A DNA stretch of 51,937 bases from SFWF01 sp045539925 (GTDB lineage Bacteria > Bacillota > Clostridia > Oscillospirales > Acutalibacteraceae), in assembly GCA_045539925.1 (NCBI GenBank), contig JAZQGH010000082.1:1-51937 (forward strand). Reading direction: 5' to 3'. Below the pieces are notes generated by a model. That model was not told the origin of the DNA, did not search any database, and was given only the letters and a program-made list of their open reading frames with translations. Position 1 is the stretch's first letter; every line of letters begins with the position of its first letter. Positions 7,906 through 15,268 of the stretch are shown in pieces. Both the position numbers and the translations under genes were made by a program.

Positions 7906-7942
7906 ATTACAAATAAATTACGAAAAGTTACAAGGTTGTAAC
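7906..7942 (-). promoter_or_regulatory. WalR-like direct repeats and an inverted repeat upstream of the 3D-domain gene
   Basis: Minus-strand CGTAAT (7917..7922), 5 bases, TGTAAT (7906..7911) resembles the WalR box TGTWAH-N5-TGTWAH with one mismatch. A further TGTAAC (7927..7932) is part of the palindrome GTTACAA-GG-TTGTAAC (7927..7942). The block lies 40 bp upstream of the -35 hexamer. WalR is known to control 3D-domain and other wall-hydrolase genes in Bacilli. Its role here is an inference from the motif and the target gene type. The rest of 7943..8060 shows nothing I can name. Confidence 0.4.
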
Positions 7943-8060
7943 CCTTTTTGGCGGGATTTTTTGCCGATTTTTTTGTGCAAACCTACAAAAAAGCCGCTAT
8001 GCCCAGAGGCTCAGGATAAGTAAAGGCAAGAAAAAAGGCAGTTTTTGTGGTTACGGACAG

Positions 8061-8088
8061 TTAAAAATATTTACAAGCACAATATAAT
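8061..8088 (+). promoter_or_regulatory. Possible promoter of mnmA
   Basis: TTAAAA (8061..8066), 16 bases, TATAAT (8083..8088). The -10 is perfect but the -35 is weak, so this is only a candidate. It would give a leader of about 120 nt containing the inverted repeat at 8132..8163. Confidence 0.4.
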
Positions 8089-8131
8089 GTGTTAAGATAA
8101 TTCTGGTCGTTAGTAAGGTGTTTCGGGCAAA

Positions 8132-8163
8132 ATGCGCCTACATATAATTTATATGCGGCGCAT
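8132..8163. repeat. Imperfect inverted repeat in the mnmA leader
   Basis: ATGCGCC-TA-CATATAA faces TTATATG-C-GGCGCAT across one base: 14 of 14 outer and inner positions pair, with only the TA/C interruption. It could be an operator or, as RNA, a hairpin with a 5-base AATTT loop. No T-run follows, so it is not a terminator. Confidence 0.6.
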
Positions 8164-8216
8164 CCGATTTTATTACCCACACACTACACACATATAATAT
8201 ATAGGGCGGTGAGTAG

Positions 8217-9269
8217 ATGGCAAATGTAATGGTTGCAATGTCGGGCGGAGTAGACAGCTCGGTGGCGGCAGCCCTTTTAAAGAAAGAGGGCACATCTGTC
8301 TGCGGAGGCACCCTCAGGCTGTATGAAGAAGAGGGGAAGATAGGTAAAGAGGTGATAAACGCCAAAAGCGTGTGCGAAAGCCTTGGTATCAGCCACTATG
8401 TTTTCGATATGAGAGAAAAATTTGCCGAAGAGGTCATAAACCGCTTTTCGCAGGAGTATTCTTCAGGGCTCACCCCCAACCCCTGTATAGAGTGTAATAA
8501 ATATATCAAGTTCGGTGCCCTGCTGGATGAGGCACTGAATTTAGGCTGCAGCCACATTGCCACAGGGCACTATTCAAGAATAGGTTTCGATTCGGGCTCG
8601 GGCAGATATGTCCTCTACCGTCCCGATGACCGCAAAAAAGACCAGACCTATGTGCTGTGGAGACTTTCTCAGCATCAGCTTTCCCATATTTTAATGCCTC
8701 TTGGCGACCTTACCAAGGACAGGGTAAGGGAAATAGCGTCAGAATACGGCTTTGTTTCGGCTGACGCTAAGGAAAGTCAGGATATATGCTTTGTGCCCGA
8801 CGGGGACTATGCCGCATTTCTTCAGAGATACGAAGGCACCATATTTGAGGGCGGAGACTATGTAGACATCTGCGGTAAGGTTTTAGGACGGCATCTCGGA
8901 CATCAGCATTATACTATAGGTCAGCGCAAGGGCCTTGGAATAGCTCTTGGAAAGCCTCAGTTTGTAATATCCAAGGACCCCGTTACAAACAGGGTAGTTC
9001 TGGGAGACGAGGAACACATATTCAAAAAGCGTGTATATATAAAGGATATAAATATGATAGCGGCAGACTATCCTGCAGGCAGTATCTCCTGCACTGCAAA
9101 GCTTCGTTACAGCGCAAGAGATGATAAATGTGTTTTTCATCCACTAAGTCAAAACGAGGGTGTGCTTGAGTTCGAGACCCCTCAAAGAGCACCCTCGGCA
9201 GGACAGTCGGCGGTAATGTACAGCGGCGAAGCAGTGCTTGGCGGCGGAAAAATTGTAAGAGGTGAATAA
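8217..9269 (+). CDS. mnmA: tRNA-specific 2-thiouridylase MnmA
   Basis: Puts sulfur on C2 of the wobble uridine of tRNA-Lys, -Glu and -Gln, using ATP and a relayed persulfide. The PP-loop MSGGVDSSV lies at residues 8-16. The two catalytic cysteines are recognisable as Cys90 in NPCIECN and Cys191 in SQDICFV. The tRNA-binding and C-terminal beta-barrel parts follow (HYTIGQRKGLGIALG). The length of 350 aa is normal. The ATG lies behind GGTGAG. The LUD gene begins 1 base after its stop, so the two are co-transcribed. Confidence 0.97.
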   Translation: MANVMVAMSGGVDSSVAAALLKKEGTSVCGGTLRLYEEEGKIGKEVINAKSVCESLGISHYVFDMREKFAEEVINRFSQEYSSGLTPNPCIECNKYIKFGALLDEALNLGCSHIATGHYSRIGFDSGSGRYVLYRPDDRKKDQTYVLWRLSQHQLSHILMPLGDLTKDRVREIASEYGFVSADAKESQDICFVPDGDYAAFLQRYEGTIFEGGDYVDICGKVLGRHLGHQHYTIGQRKGLGIALGKPQFVISKDPVTNRVVLGDEEHIFKKRVYIKDINMIAADYPAGSISCTAKLRYSARDDKCVFHPLSQNEGVLEFETPQRAPSAGQSAVMYSGEAVLGGGKIVRGE

Positions 9270-9270
9270 A

Positions 9271-9912
9271 ATGGATAAAAAAACTGAGAAAACCATAGAA
9301 AGCTTAAAGGCAAATAATATGGAGGTCTTTTATGCCGATAAAAAGGAAGAAATTCCCGAAATCGTAAAAGGACTTCTTAAAAAGGGCGATGTTATTTCCT
9401 GCGGCGGCAGTATGACCCTTGCCGAGTGTGGGGTAACAGAGCTTATGAGAAGCGGGGAATATGTTTTCCTCGACAGAGCCTTATCTGGGCTAACAAGAGA
9501 GGATATAGACGAGATATACCGAAAAACCTTTTCTGCCGACGCTTTTCTTACATCTGCTAACGCTGTAACTATGGACGGTGAGCTTATAAATGTCGACGGC
9601 TACGGAAACCGTGTAGCAGCAATTACCTTCGGACCCAAAAGCGTTATCTGCGTAGTGGGAGCAAACAAGATAGTTTCGGATGTAAAGGAAGGCTTTAAAA
9701 GGGTGAAAACGGTTGCCGCACCTAAAAATGCGGTGCGCCTTAATACCGAAACGCCCTGTAAAACTCTCGGTCACTGCATCTATCCCGACGGGGATATTGC
9801 TACAGGCTGTAAAACTGCCGACCGCCTTTGCGCCCACTATACCATAGCAGGGTTTCAGCGCATCAAAAACAGAATAAAGGTAATAATCTGCAAAGAAGAA
9901 TTAGGTTATTAA
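9271..9912 (+). CDS. LUD-domain protein (LutC/YkgG-like)
   Basis: A 213-residue protein with the LUD fold features: MEVFYADKKEEIPEIVKGLL, the glycine-rich VISCGGSMTLAECGV and the substrate-side loop LTSANAVTMDGELINVDG, then a VICVVGANKIV strand. LUD proteins occur in lactate-utilisation complexes, but single-domain copies such as this one, without LutA/LutB neighbours, have no assigned reaction. A GTG at 9262 extends the frame, but AGAGGTGA (9257-9264) clearly serves the ATG at 9271. It is co-transcribed with mnmA. It is followed by a GC-rich hairpin that could end the transcript. Confidence 0.87.
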   Translation: MDKKTEKTIESLKANNMEVFYADKKEEIPEIVKGLLKKGDVISCGGSMTLAECGVTELMRSGEYVFLDRALSGLTREDIDEIYRKTFSADAFLTSANAVTMDGELINVDGYGNRVAAITFGPKSVICVVGANKIVSDVKEGFKRVKTVAAPKNAVRLNTETPCKTLGHCIYPDGDIATGCKTADRLCAHYTIAGFQRIKNRIKVIICKEELGY

Positions 9913-9918
9913 GTATTT

Positions 9919-9946
9919 ACACCCCGCATATATTTATGTGGGGTGT
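9919..9946 (+). promoter_or_regulatory. Hairpin that buries the ribosome site of the D,D-carboxypeptidase gene
   Basis: ACACCCCGCATA-TATT-TATGTGGGGTGT is a 12-bp stem (one G-U pair). The only plausible Shine-Dalgarno site for the next gene, GGGGTG (9940..9945), lies in its 3' arm, 7 bases before the ATG at 9953. It may also act as a weak terminator for the LUD gene, though no T-run follows. Confidence 0.7.
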
Positions 9947-9952
9947 TATTAT

Positions 9953-11167
9953 ATGAAAAAATTACTGTCAGTTTTATTATCCTTAATGATGCTGTGTTGC
10001 TCAGGGCTTTATGCGTCGGCAGACACTGTGAGTATGGAGTTTGAGGGGGTAGACCTCGAAACTCCCTTAGAAGAAAATCTGCAGGCAAATGCGGCGGTGG
10101 GGGAAACCCTACAAATAAACGCAAAATCCGCAATACTTATGGAATATAATACAGGCAAGATTCTTTACGAGGCAGATGCCGACCAAAAGCTTCCTCCTGC
10201 ATCCATCACAAAAATAATGAGTCTTATACTTGTTATGGAGGCAATAGAGGACGGAAGACTTGATCTTACCGACGAAATAACCGCCTCAGAAAATGCCGCA
10301 TCCCTCGGCGGCTCACAGATATGGCTGGAGCCTGGTGAGATAATGACGGTGGATGAACTGCTGAGGGCTACCGTTATTGCCTCTGCAAACGATGCTACAG
10401 TGGCTCTTGCCGAAGCAGTGGCAGGAAGCGAAGAGAGCTTTGTGGCTATGATGAACGAAAAGGCAAAAGAGCTTGGTATGAACAGCACAAACTTCATAAA
10501 CAGCTACGGCCTTGATGCCGAGGGGCATCTTACTACCGCCCACGATGTAGCCCTTATGTCGGCAGAGCTTATCCGCCATAAGCTTATAAGAGAATACTCT
10601 TCGGTCAAAATGGACTCCCTCAGGGGTGGAGAGTCAGAGCTTGTCAACACCAATAAGCTTATCCGCTATTATGACGGAGCCTTTGGTCTTAAAACAGGAA
10701 CCACCTCGGGTGCAGGCTCCTGTCTCTCGGCTACGGCAGAAAGAAACGGGCTTACCCTCATTGCGGTAGTGCTGGGAGCTCCCTCAAGTAAAGACCGTTT
10801 CAGCGGAACCCAGAAGCTGCTTGACTACGGCTTTGCAAACTACTGTTATATGGAGATAGAGGCGGATATGTCAAAGGTCACCGATATACCCGTTAATAAG
10901 GGCGTGGAAAAATTCATTACCCCTGTCGCAAAGGAAAAATTTTCAGCCCTGCTCCAAAAGGGCGAAGAAAAGAGTATTACGCAGACTCTCGAGCTCAGCG
11001 AAGCTCTTACAGCTCCCGTAAAAAAGGGAGATACGGTAGGATATGTACATATTTTAAAGGGAGAAGAGGAAATAGGGGTCATTCCGCTGGTATCACAGCA
11101 GGACTGCCAAAGGCTGACATATTGGGTCTGTCTTGCCCGTATAGTAAAAAGTTTGTTTACTTTATAA
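9953..11167 (+). CDS. D-alanyl-D-alanine carboxypeptidase (DacF-type, peptidase S11)
   Basis: Trims the terminal D-Ala from peptidoglycan stem peptides outside the membrane. A signal peptide (MKKLLSVLLSLMMLCC...YASA) is followed by the S11 domain. The S11 motifs are SxxK as SITK (Ser84, Lys87), SxN as SAN in VIASANDATVA, and KTG in GLKTGTTSGAG. The C-terminal PBP5_C-like beta domain ends in an amphipathic tail. The frame opens at a GTG (9938), but that codon is inside a hairpin arm; ATG 9953 gives a proper signal peptide. 404 aa, normal for the family. It has no clear promoter of its own. Confidence 0.93.
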   Translation: MKKLLSVLLSLMMLCCSGLYASADTVSMEFEGVDLETPLEENLQANAAVGETLQINAKSAILMEYNTGKILYEADADQKLPPASITKIMSLILVMEAIEDGRLDLTDEITASENAASLGGSQIWLEPGEIMTVDELLRATVIASANDATVALAEAVAGSEESFVAMMNEKAKELGMNSTNFINSYGLDAEGHLTTAHDVALMSAELIRHKLIREYSSVKMDSLRGGESELVNTNKLIRYYDGAFGLKTGTTSGAGSCLSATAERNGLTLIAVVLGAPSSKDRFSGTQKLLDYGFANYCYMEIEADMSKVTDIPVNKGVEKFITPVAKEKFSALLQKGEEKSITQTLELSEALTAPVKKGDTVGYVHILKGEEEIGVIPLVSQQDCQRLTYWVCLARIVKSLFTL

Positions 11168-11185
11168 AATTTTGATAAATTACTA

Positions 11186-11214
11186 TTGAAAAACAACAAG
11201 TTTTAGTGTACAAT
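11186..11214 (+). promoter_or_regulatory. Sigma-A promoter of pgi
   Basis: TTGAAA (11186..11191), 17 bases, TACAAT (11209..11214). Transcription would begin near 11221, leaving a leader of about 40 nt before the ATG at 11262. Confidence 0.8.
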
Positions 11215-11261
11215 GTATATAAATTAACTACTATATGACCTTCAAGGAGTATAAAAAGACA

Positions 11262-12602
11262 ATGGCACTAAAATTTAGTTACAAATATGCAGACAGTTTC
11301 CTATGCGAAAACGACCTTAAAGGACTCGAAGCACAGGTTTCTGCCGCTCACGATATGTTACATAGCAAAACAGGTCTCGGAAACGACTTCCTCGGTTGGA
11401 TCGACCTGCCCACCGCTTACGATAAGGATGAATTTGCACGCATCAAAAAGGCGGCTGATAAAATAATCAGCGATACAGATATTTTCATCGTAATCGGAAT
11501 CGGCGGCTCGTATCTCGGTGCCCGCGCTGCTATAGAGTTTTTAAAATCCAACAATTATAACGCACTTCCCAAAAACACACCCGACATTTATTTTGCAGGA
11601 AATACCATAAGCGGCTCCGCACTTGACGACCTGCTTAAAATCTGCGAGGGCAAACGTGTTTCTGTAAATATTGTTTCAAAGTCAGGCACCACTACAGAGC
11701 CTGCAATTGCCTTCCGTGTTCTTAGAAGGTATCTTGAAGAACGCTATGGAGAAGAGGAGGCTGCAAAGCGTATCTACTGCACCACCGACAAGGCAAGAGG
11801 CACCTTAAAGCAGCTGGCTGATGCAAAGGGCTACGAGTGCTTCGTAATTCCCGATGATGTAGGCGGACGCTTCTCTGTACTTACCGCTGTGGGTCTTCTT
11901 CCCATCGCTGTTTGCGGTGCAGACCTCGACGCACTTATGAAGGGTGCCGCAGATGCTGCAGCCGATTATGCAGAGCCTGATATGTATAAAAACCCCTGCT
12001 ACACCTATGCTGCTATCCGCAACGCCTTCTACCGTAAGGGCAAGTCGGTTGAAATGCTCGTTTCTTACGAGCCTCGCTTTACTATGATGGCAGAATGGTA
12101 TAAGCAGCTCTTTGGTGAGAGTGAGGGCAAGGATAATAAGGGAATTTTCCCCTCCTCTGTAATCTTCTCTACCGACCTTCATTCTATGGGTCAGTTCATT
12201 CAGGACGGAAGTCGCGTTATGTTCGAAACCGTAGTTACTATCGGTGAATGCGGAAACGACATCGTTATAGAAAAGGAAGAGGACGACGGAGACGGTCTCA
12301 ACTTCCTTGCAGGCAAACCCCTTTCATTTGTAAATTCCAAGGCGTTTGAGGGTACAGTTCTTGCTCATACCGACGGTAATGTACCCAACCTTGTAATAAA
12401 CATAGATAAGGCAGACGAAGAAAACCTCGGCAGACTTATCTACTTCTTCGAAAAAGCTTGCGGAATCTCGGGCTATGTTCTGGGTGTTAACCCATTCGAC
12501 CAACCGGGTGTAGAAAGCTATAAGAAGAATATGTTTGCTCTTCTCGGAAAACCGGGATATGAAGCTGCAAAGGCAGAGCTTGAGGCTCGTCTTGACAAAT
12601 AA
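11262..12602 (+). CDS. pgi: Glucose-6-phosphate isomerase
   Basis: Interconverts glucose-6-phosphate and fructose-6-phosphate in glycolysis. Family segments are clear: VIGIGGSYLGARAAIEFL, NIVSKSGTTTEPAIAFRVL, VGGRFSVLTAVGLLPIAVCG and the C-terminal GVNPFDQPGVESYKKNM, which holds the conserved glutamine and lysine. The frame opens upstream at an ATG (11235) without a ribosome site. The ATG at 11262 begins MALKFSYKY, as in relatives, and has AAGGAG before it, though 12 bases away. 446 aa. It is probably co-transcribed with the P-loop gene 43 bases downstream. Confidence 0.96.
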   Translation: MALKFSYKYADSFLCENDLKGLEAQVSAAHDMLHSKTGLGNDFLGWIDLPTAYDKDEFARIKKAADKIISDTDIFIVIGIGGSYLGARAAIEFLKSNNYNALPKNTPDIYFAGNTISGSALDDLLKICEGKRVSVNIVSKSGTTTEPAIAFRVLRRYLEERYGEEEAAKRIYCTTDKARGTLKQLADAKGYECFVIPDDVGGRFSVLTAVGLLPIAVCGADLDALMKGAADAAADYAEPDMYKNPCYTYAAIRNAFYRKGKSVEMLVSYEPRFTMMAEWYKQLFGESEGKDNKGIFPSSVIFSTDLHSMGQFIQDGSRVMFETVVTIGECGNDIVIEKEEDDGDGLNFLAGKPLSFVNSKAFEGTVLAHTDGNVPNLVINIDKADEENLGRLIYFFEKACGISGYVLGVNPFDQPGVESYKKNMFALLGKPGYEAAKAELEARLDK

Positions 12603-12645
12603 AATAACCGCTTAATGCGGTGTATATAGAAAAGGAGCGGATAAT

Positions 12646-13050
12646 ATGATTAAAATTATTATCGGAAACAAAGGTTCAGGCAAAACAAAAAAACTCATCG
12701 ATCTCGTAAACACTGCGGCTAAAAACAGCCCGGGTAACGTTGTCTGTGTTGAAAAGGGCGACACCCTTACCTTCAGCGTGGCTCGTGAAGTTCGACTTAT
12801 CGATGTAGAAAATTACGGAATTTCCGGTTATGATGAATATTATGCAATGCTCTGCGGAATAGCTGCAAGCAACCACGATATCACCCATATCTTTGGCGAT
12901 GCTACCAAGAAGATAGGCGGCGGACTAGACGGACTTGATAAGTTCTTCGAGCGTCTGAGCGCAAACAAGGATATCGAATTTGTATTTACGGTTTCCTGCG
13001 ACGAAGCAGACCTTCCCGAGGCAGTAACCGCTATTGCTGAAAAAATCTAA
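12646..13050 (+). CDS. Small P-loop nucleotide-binding protein of unknown function
   Basis: A 134-residue protein opening with a clear Walker A motif, IIIGNKGSGKTKKLIDLV, within the first 20 residues. A hydrophobic strand ending in Asp (ITHIFGDATKK) is a possible Walker B, and FVFTVSCDEADLP lies near the end. The layout recalls the minimal RecA/thymidine-kinase-type fold, but the zinc site and lasso of thymidine kinase are absent. I do not recognise a function. AAAGGAGCGG precedes the ATG. It shares the pgi transcript and ends at a strong terminator. Confidence 0.82.
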   Translation: MIKIIIGNKGSGKTKKLIDLVNTAAKNSPGNVVCVEKGDTLTFSVAREVRLIDVENYGISGYDEYYAMLCGIAASNHDITHIFGDATKKIGGGLDGLDKFFERLSANKDIEFVFTVSCDEADLPEAVTAIAEKI

Positions 13051-13064
13051 GCATATAATACCGG

Positions 13065-13095
13065 CGGAGCAGAGAAATCTGCTCCGTATTTTTTG
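13065..13095 (+). terminator. Rho-independent terminator
   Basis: CGGAGCAGA-GAAA-TCTGCTCCG is a 9-bp stem closed by a GNRA tetraloop and followed by TATTTTTTG. It ends the pgi transcript. Confidence 0.93.
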
Positions 13096-13108
13096 TGTTA
13101 AAAAACAC

Positions 13109-13137
13109 TTGACAAACCAAAGTGCTTTATATATAAT
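13109..13137 (+). promoter_or_regulatory. Consensus sigma-A promoter of DUF177-rpmF
   Basis: TTGACA (13109..13114), 17 bases, TATAAT (13132..13137): a perfect housekeeping consensus about 28 bases before the start of the DUF177 gene. Confidence 0.92.
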
Positions 13138-13164
13138 GTTCTTTGTGACAATTGAGGTGAGAAT

Positions 13165-13662
13165 ATGCTTCTTGATCTGAAGCCCTTATTTGCAGGCAGC
13201 AAAGATTTTTTGTCGGTAGAATTTGAAGTGGATTTGTCTAATCTTGAATTCCTTGGCGTCAAACCGCTTCGGTCTCCCGTGGCAATCAGCGGAAAGATTG
13301 TCAGCCGTGCAGGCATTGTAGAATCTCAGCTCAGTTGCAAGGTCGAATATGTCGGTTTTTGCGACCGATGTCTGGCTGAAACCGTCGAAAACTACACGGT
13401 AGATATAAACCGTACTATCGTAGTAAGCCTCGAAAACGAGGAAAACGACGATATTGCAGTAGTTCCCGATATGCAGCTCGACCTTGAAGACTTCTGTTAT
13501 CCCGACATTGTAATGAGTCTGCCCACAAAGCTTTTGTGTAAGGACGATTGCAGGGGACTTTGCCCCGACTGTGGCGTAAATCTCAATACAGAAACCTGCG
13601 GTTGCTGTAAAAAAGAGGTTGACCCCAGACTTGCCGCTTTAGCAGAGCTGTTAAAAGATTAA
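13165..13662 (+). CDS. DUF177 (YceD) protein
   Basis: A 165-residue protein with the YceD/DUF177 segments CDRCLAET, DLEDFCYPDIVMSLPTKLLC and the cysteine-rich tail CKDDCRGLCPDCGVNLN. The family is linked to 23S rRNA maturation or ribosomal protein accumulation in some organisms and is nearly always found before rpmF, as here. Seven or more cysteines in two groups suggest a metal site, which is common in the Firmicute branch. TTGAGGTGAG provides a strong ribosome site. Confidence 0.94.
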   Translation: MLLDLKPLFAGSKDFLSVEFEVDLSNLEFLGVKPLRSPVAISGKIVSRAGIVESQLSCKVEYVGFCDRCLAETVENYTVDINRTIVVSLENEENDDIAVVPDMQLDLEDFCYPDIVMSLPTKLLCKDDCRGLCPDCGVNLNTETCGCCKKEVDPRLAALAELLKD

Positions 13663-13698
13663 ACTCTACCAAACAAAATAATTTAAGGAGGTGCTGAA

Positions 13699-13881
13699 AT
13701 GGCAGTACCGAAGAGAAAAACATCAAAAGCAAGACGTGACAAAAGACGTAATAACTTATGGAAGCTTACTGCTCCCACCCTCGTTAAGTGCGAGCGTTGC
13801 GGCGAATACAAGCGTCCTCACAGACTTTGCCCCGCTTGCGGAACCTACAACGGACGCGAAGTTGTAAAAGTAGAAGACTAA
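13699..13881 (+). CDS. rpmF: 50S ribosomal protein L32
   Basis: A 60-residue basic protein beginning MAVPKRKTSKARRDKRRNN, diagnostic for L32, with the zinc-ribbon pairs CERC and CPAC in the second half. It is a component of the large ribosomal subunit. AAGGAGGTG precedes the ATG. It is co-transcribed with the DUF177 gene and ended by the terminator at 13894. Confidence 0.98.
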   Translation: MAVPKRKTSKARRDKRRNNLWKLTAPTLVKCERCGEYKRPHRLCPACGTYNGREVVKVED

Positions 13882-13893
13882 TTCTAAACTGAG

Positions 13894-13925
13894 ACAGAGG
13901 AGGAGCATTCCTTCTCTGTTTTTTT
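13894..13925 (+). terminator. Rho-independent terminator after rpmF
   Basis: ACAGAGGAGGA-GCAT-TCCTTCTCTGT pairs over 11 positions with one G-T wobble and runs into a T-stretch. Confidence 0.9.
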
Positions 13926-13950
13926 CTATGGAATAAAAGAGGTGATATGT

Positions 13951-15267
13951 GTGGCTGTTAAAATAGACGGTGTTGAAAAGAAAAGTCCTTCAGCCAAAGC
14001 TGGAATAAAGGCGGGAGACACCCTGCTTAAAATAAACGGCAACGAAATAGTCGATGTGCTGGACTACCGTTTTTATCAAAGTGAGGAAAAACTTACCGTA
14101 AACATTCTTCGCTCAAACGGTAAAGAAAAAACCTATAAGATAAAGAAAAAAGAGTATGACGAGCTTGGGCTTATCTTCGACAGCTATCTTATGGACTGTC
14201 AGCATTCCTGCAAGAATAAGTGTATTTTCTGCTTTATAGACCAGATGCCAAAGGGACTCAGAGAAACACTTTATTTTAAGGATGACGATTCCCGTCTGTC
14301 CTTCCTTTTCGGCAACTATATCACCCTTACAAACCTTACAGAGCACGAGATAGAGCGGATTATTAAAATGCACATAAGTCCCGTAAACATCTCGGTACAT
14401 ACCACTAATCCCGAACTGCGCTGCAAAATGATGAACAACCGCTTTGCAGGTCAGGCACTCGAAATAATAAAACGTTTTGACGATGCAGATATTAAAATGA
14501 ATTTCCAGCTTGTGCTGGTCCCCGACTATAACGACGGAGCAGAGCTCGAACGGACGCTGCGAGACCTTTCTGCTTACAAAAATGCCGAATGTATAGCCTC
14601 AGTTCCCGTAGGCCTTACAAAATACCGCGAGGGACTTACCGAAATTTGTCCCTTTACCAAAGAAACGGCAGCCTCGGTCATAGATATTACCGAAAAAATA
14701 GGCGAGGAATGCAAAGAGAAATACGGAAACCGTCTGGTCTTTGCCGCAGACGAGTTTTATCTCAAGGCAGAAAGACCTATACCTCATCATACCGAGTACG
14801 GTGATTTTCCTCAGCTTGATAACGGCGTGGGAATGTGGGCGCTTTTTGAAAAAGAATCACAGGAGGCGTTCTGCGACCTTGAGGAGCCAAAGGAGGAGCG
14901 CAGAATTTCCTGTGTTACGGGTATAGCCGCATATCCGCTTTTAAAGTCAACAGTTGACAAGGCGAAGGATAAATGGCATAATTTAAAATGTGAAGTATAT
15001 CCGATAAAAAATAACTTTTTCGGAGAAAAAATTACGGTTGCAGGTCTTGTGACCGGAAAAGATATAATAGAGCAGCTAAAAGGCAAAGACTTAGGAGACG
15101 AACTTCTTGTTCCCGCCTGTATGCTCCGTTTTGAGCGAGACCTTTTTTTAGACGATGTCTCGGTGGAGCAGCTGGCAGAAGAACTGGGCGTAGAGGTCAC
15201 GGTGACAGAGACCGACGGATACTCCTTTGTCTGTGCCCTTGCAAATGAGACTCAGAAGGGAGCTTAG
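13951..15267 (+). CDS. DUF512 protein with N-terminal PDZ and radical-SAM-like cysteine motif
   Basis: A 438-residue protein. Residues 1-65 form a PDZ domain (SPSAKAGIKAGDTLLKINGN). Residues 75-95 hold the cysteine cluster in CQHSCKNKCIFCFIDQMPKG, which resembles a radical SAM iron-sulfur motif. The C-terminal DUF512 domain includes VTGIAAYPLLK and TVAGLVTGKDI. The function is unproven. Related genes are commonly neighbours of der, plsY and gpsA, as here. The frame starts at a GTG (13942), but GAGGTGA overlaps that codon and fits the GTG at 13951. It is one base away from der, so the two are tightly coupled. Confidence 0.9.
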   Translation: MAVKIDGVEKKSPSAKAGIKAGDTLLKINGNEIVDVLDYRFYQSEEKLTVNILRSNGKEKTYKIKKKEYDELGLIFDSYLMDCQHSCKNKCIFCFIDQMPKGLRETLYFKDDDSRLSFLFGNYITLTNLTEHEIERIIKMHISPVNISVHTTNPELRCKMMNNRFAGQALEIIKRFDDADIKMNFQLVLVPDYNDGAELERTLRDLSAYKNAECIASVPVGLTKYREGLTEICPFTKETAASVIDITEKIGEECKEKYGNRLVFAADEFYLKAERPIPHHTEYGDFPQLDNGVGMWALFEKESQEAFCDLEEPKEERRISCVTGIAAYPLLKSTVDKAKDKWHNLKCEVYPIKNNFFGEKITVAGLVTGKDIIEQLKGKDLGDELLVPACMLRFERDLFLDDVSVEQLAEELGVEVTVTETDGYSFVCALANETQKGA

Positions 15268-15268
15268 T

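Noticed and set aside
7781..8023. An 80-codon plus-strand frame in the mnmA/3D-gene intergenic region
   Set aside because: No ribosome site; it runs antisense through a perfect minus-strand promoter and the repeats, so it is a chance frame.
7797..8216. A c-di-AMP (ydaO-type) riboswitch before the 3D-domain gene
   Set aside because: Such riboswitches often precede wall-hydrolase genes, but neither strand shows the conserved core. The transcript from the consensus promoter has a leader of only about 60 nt.
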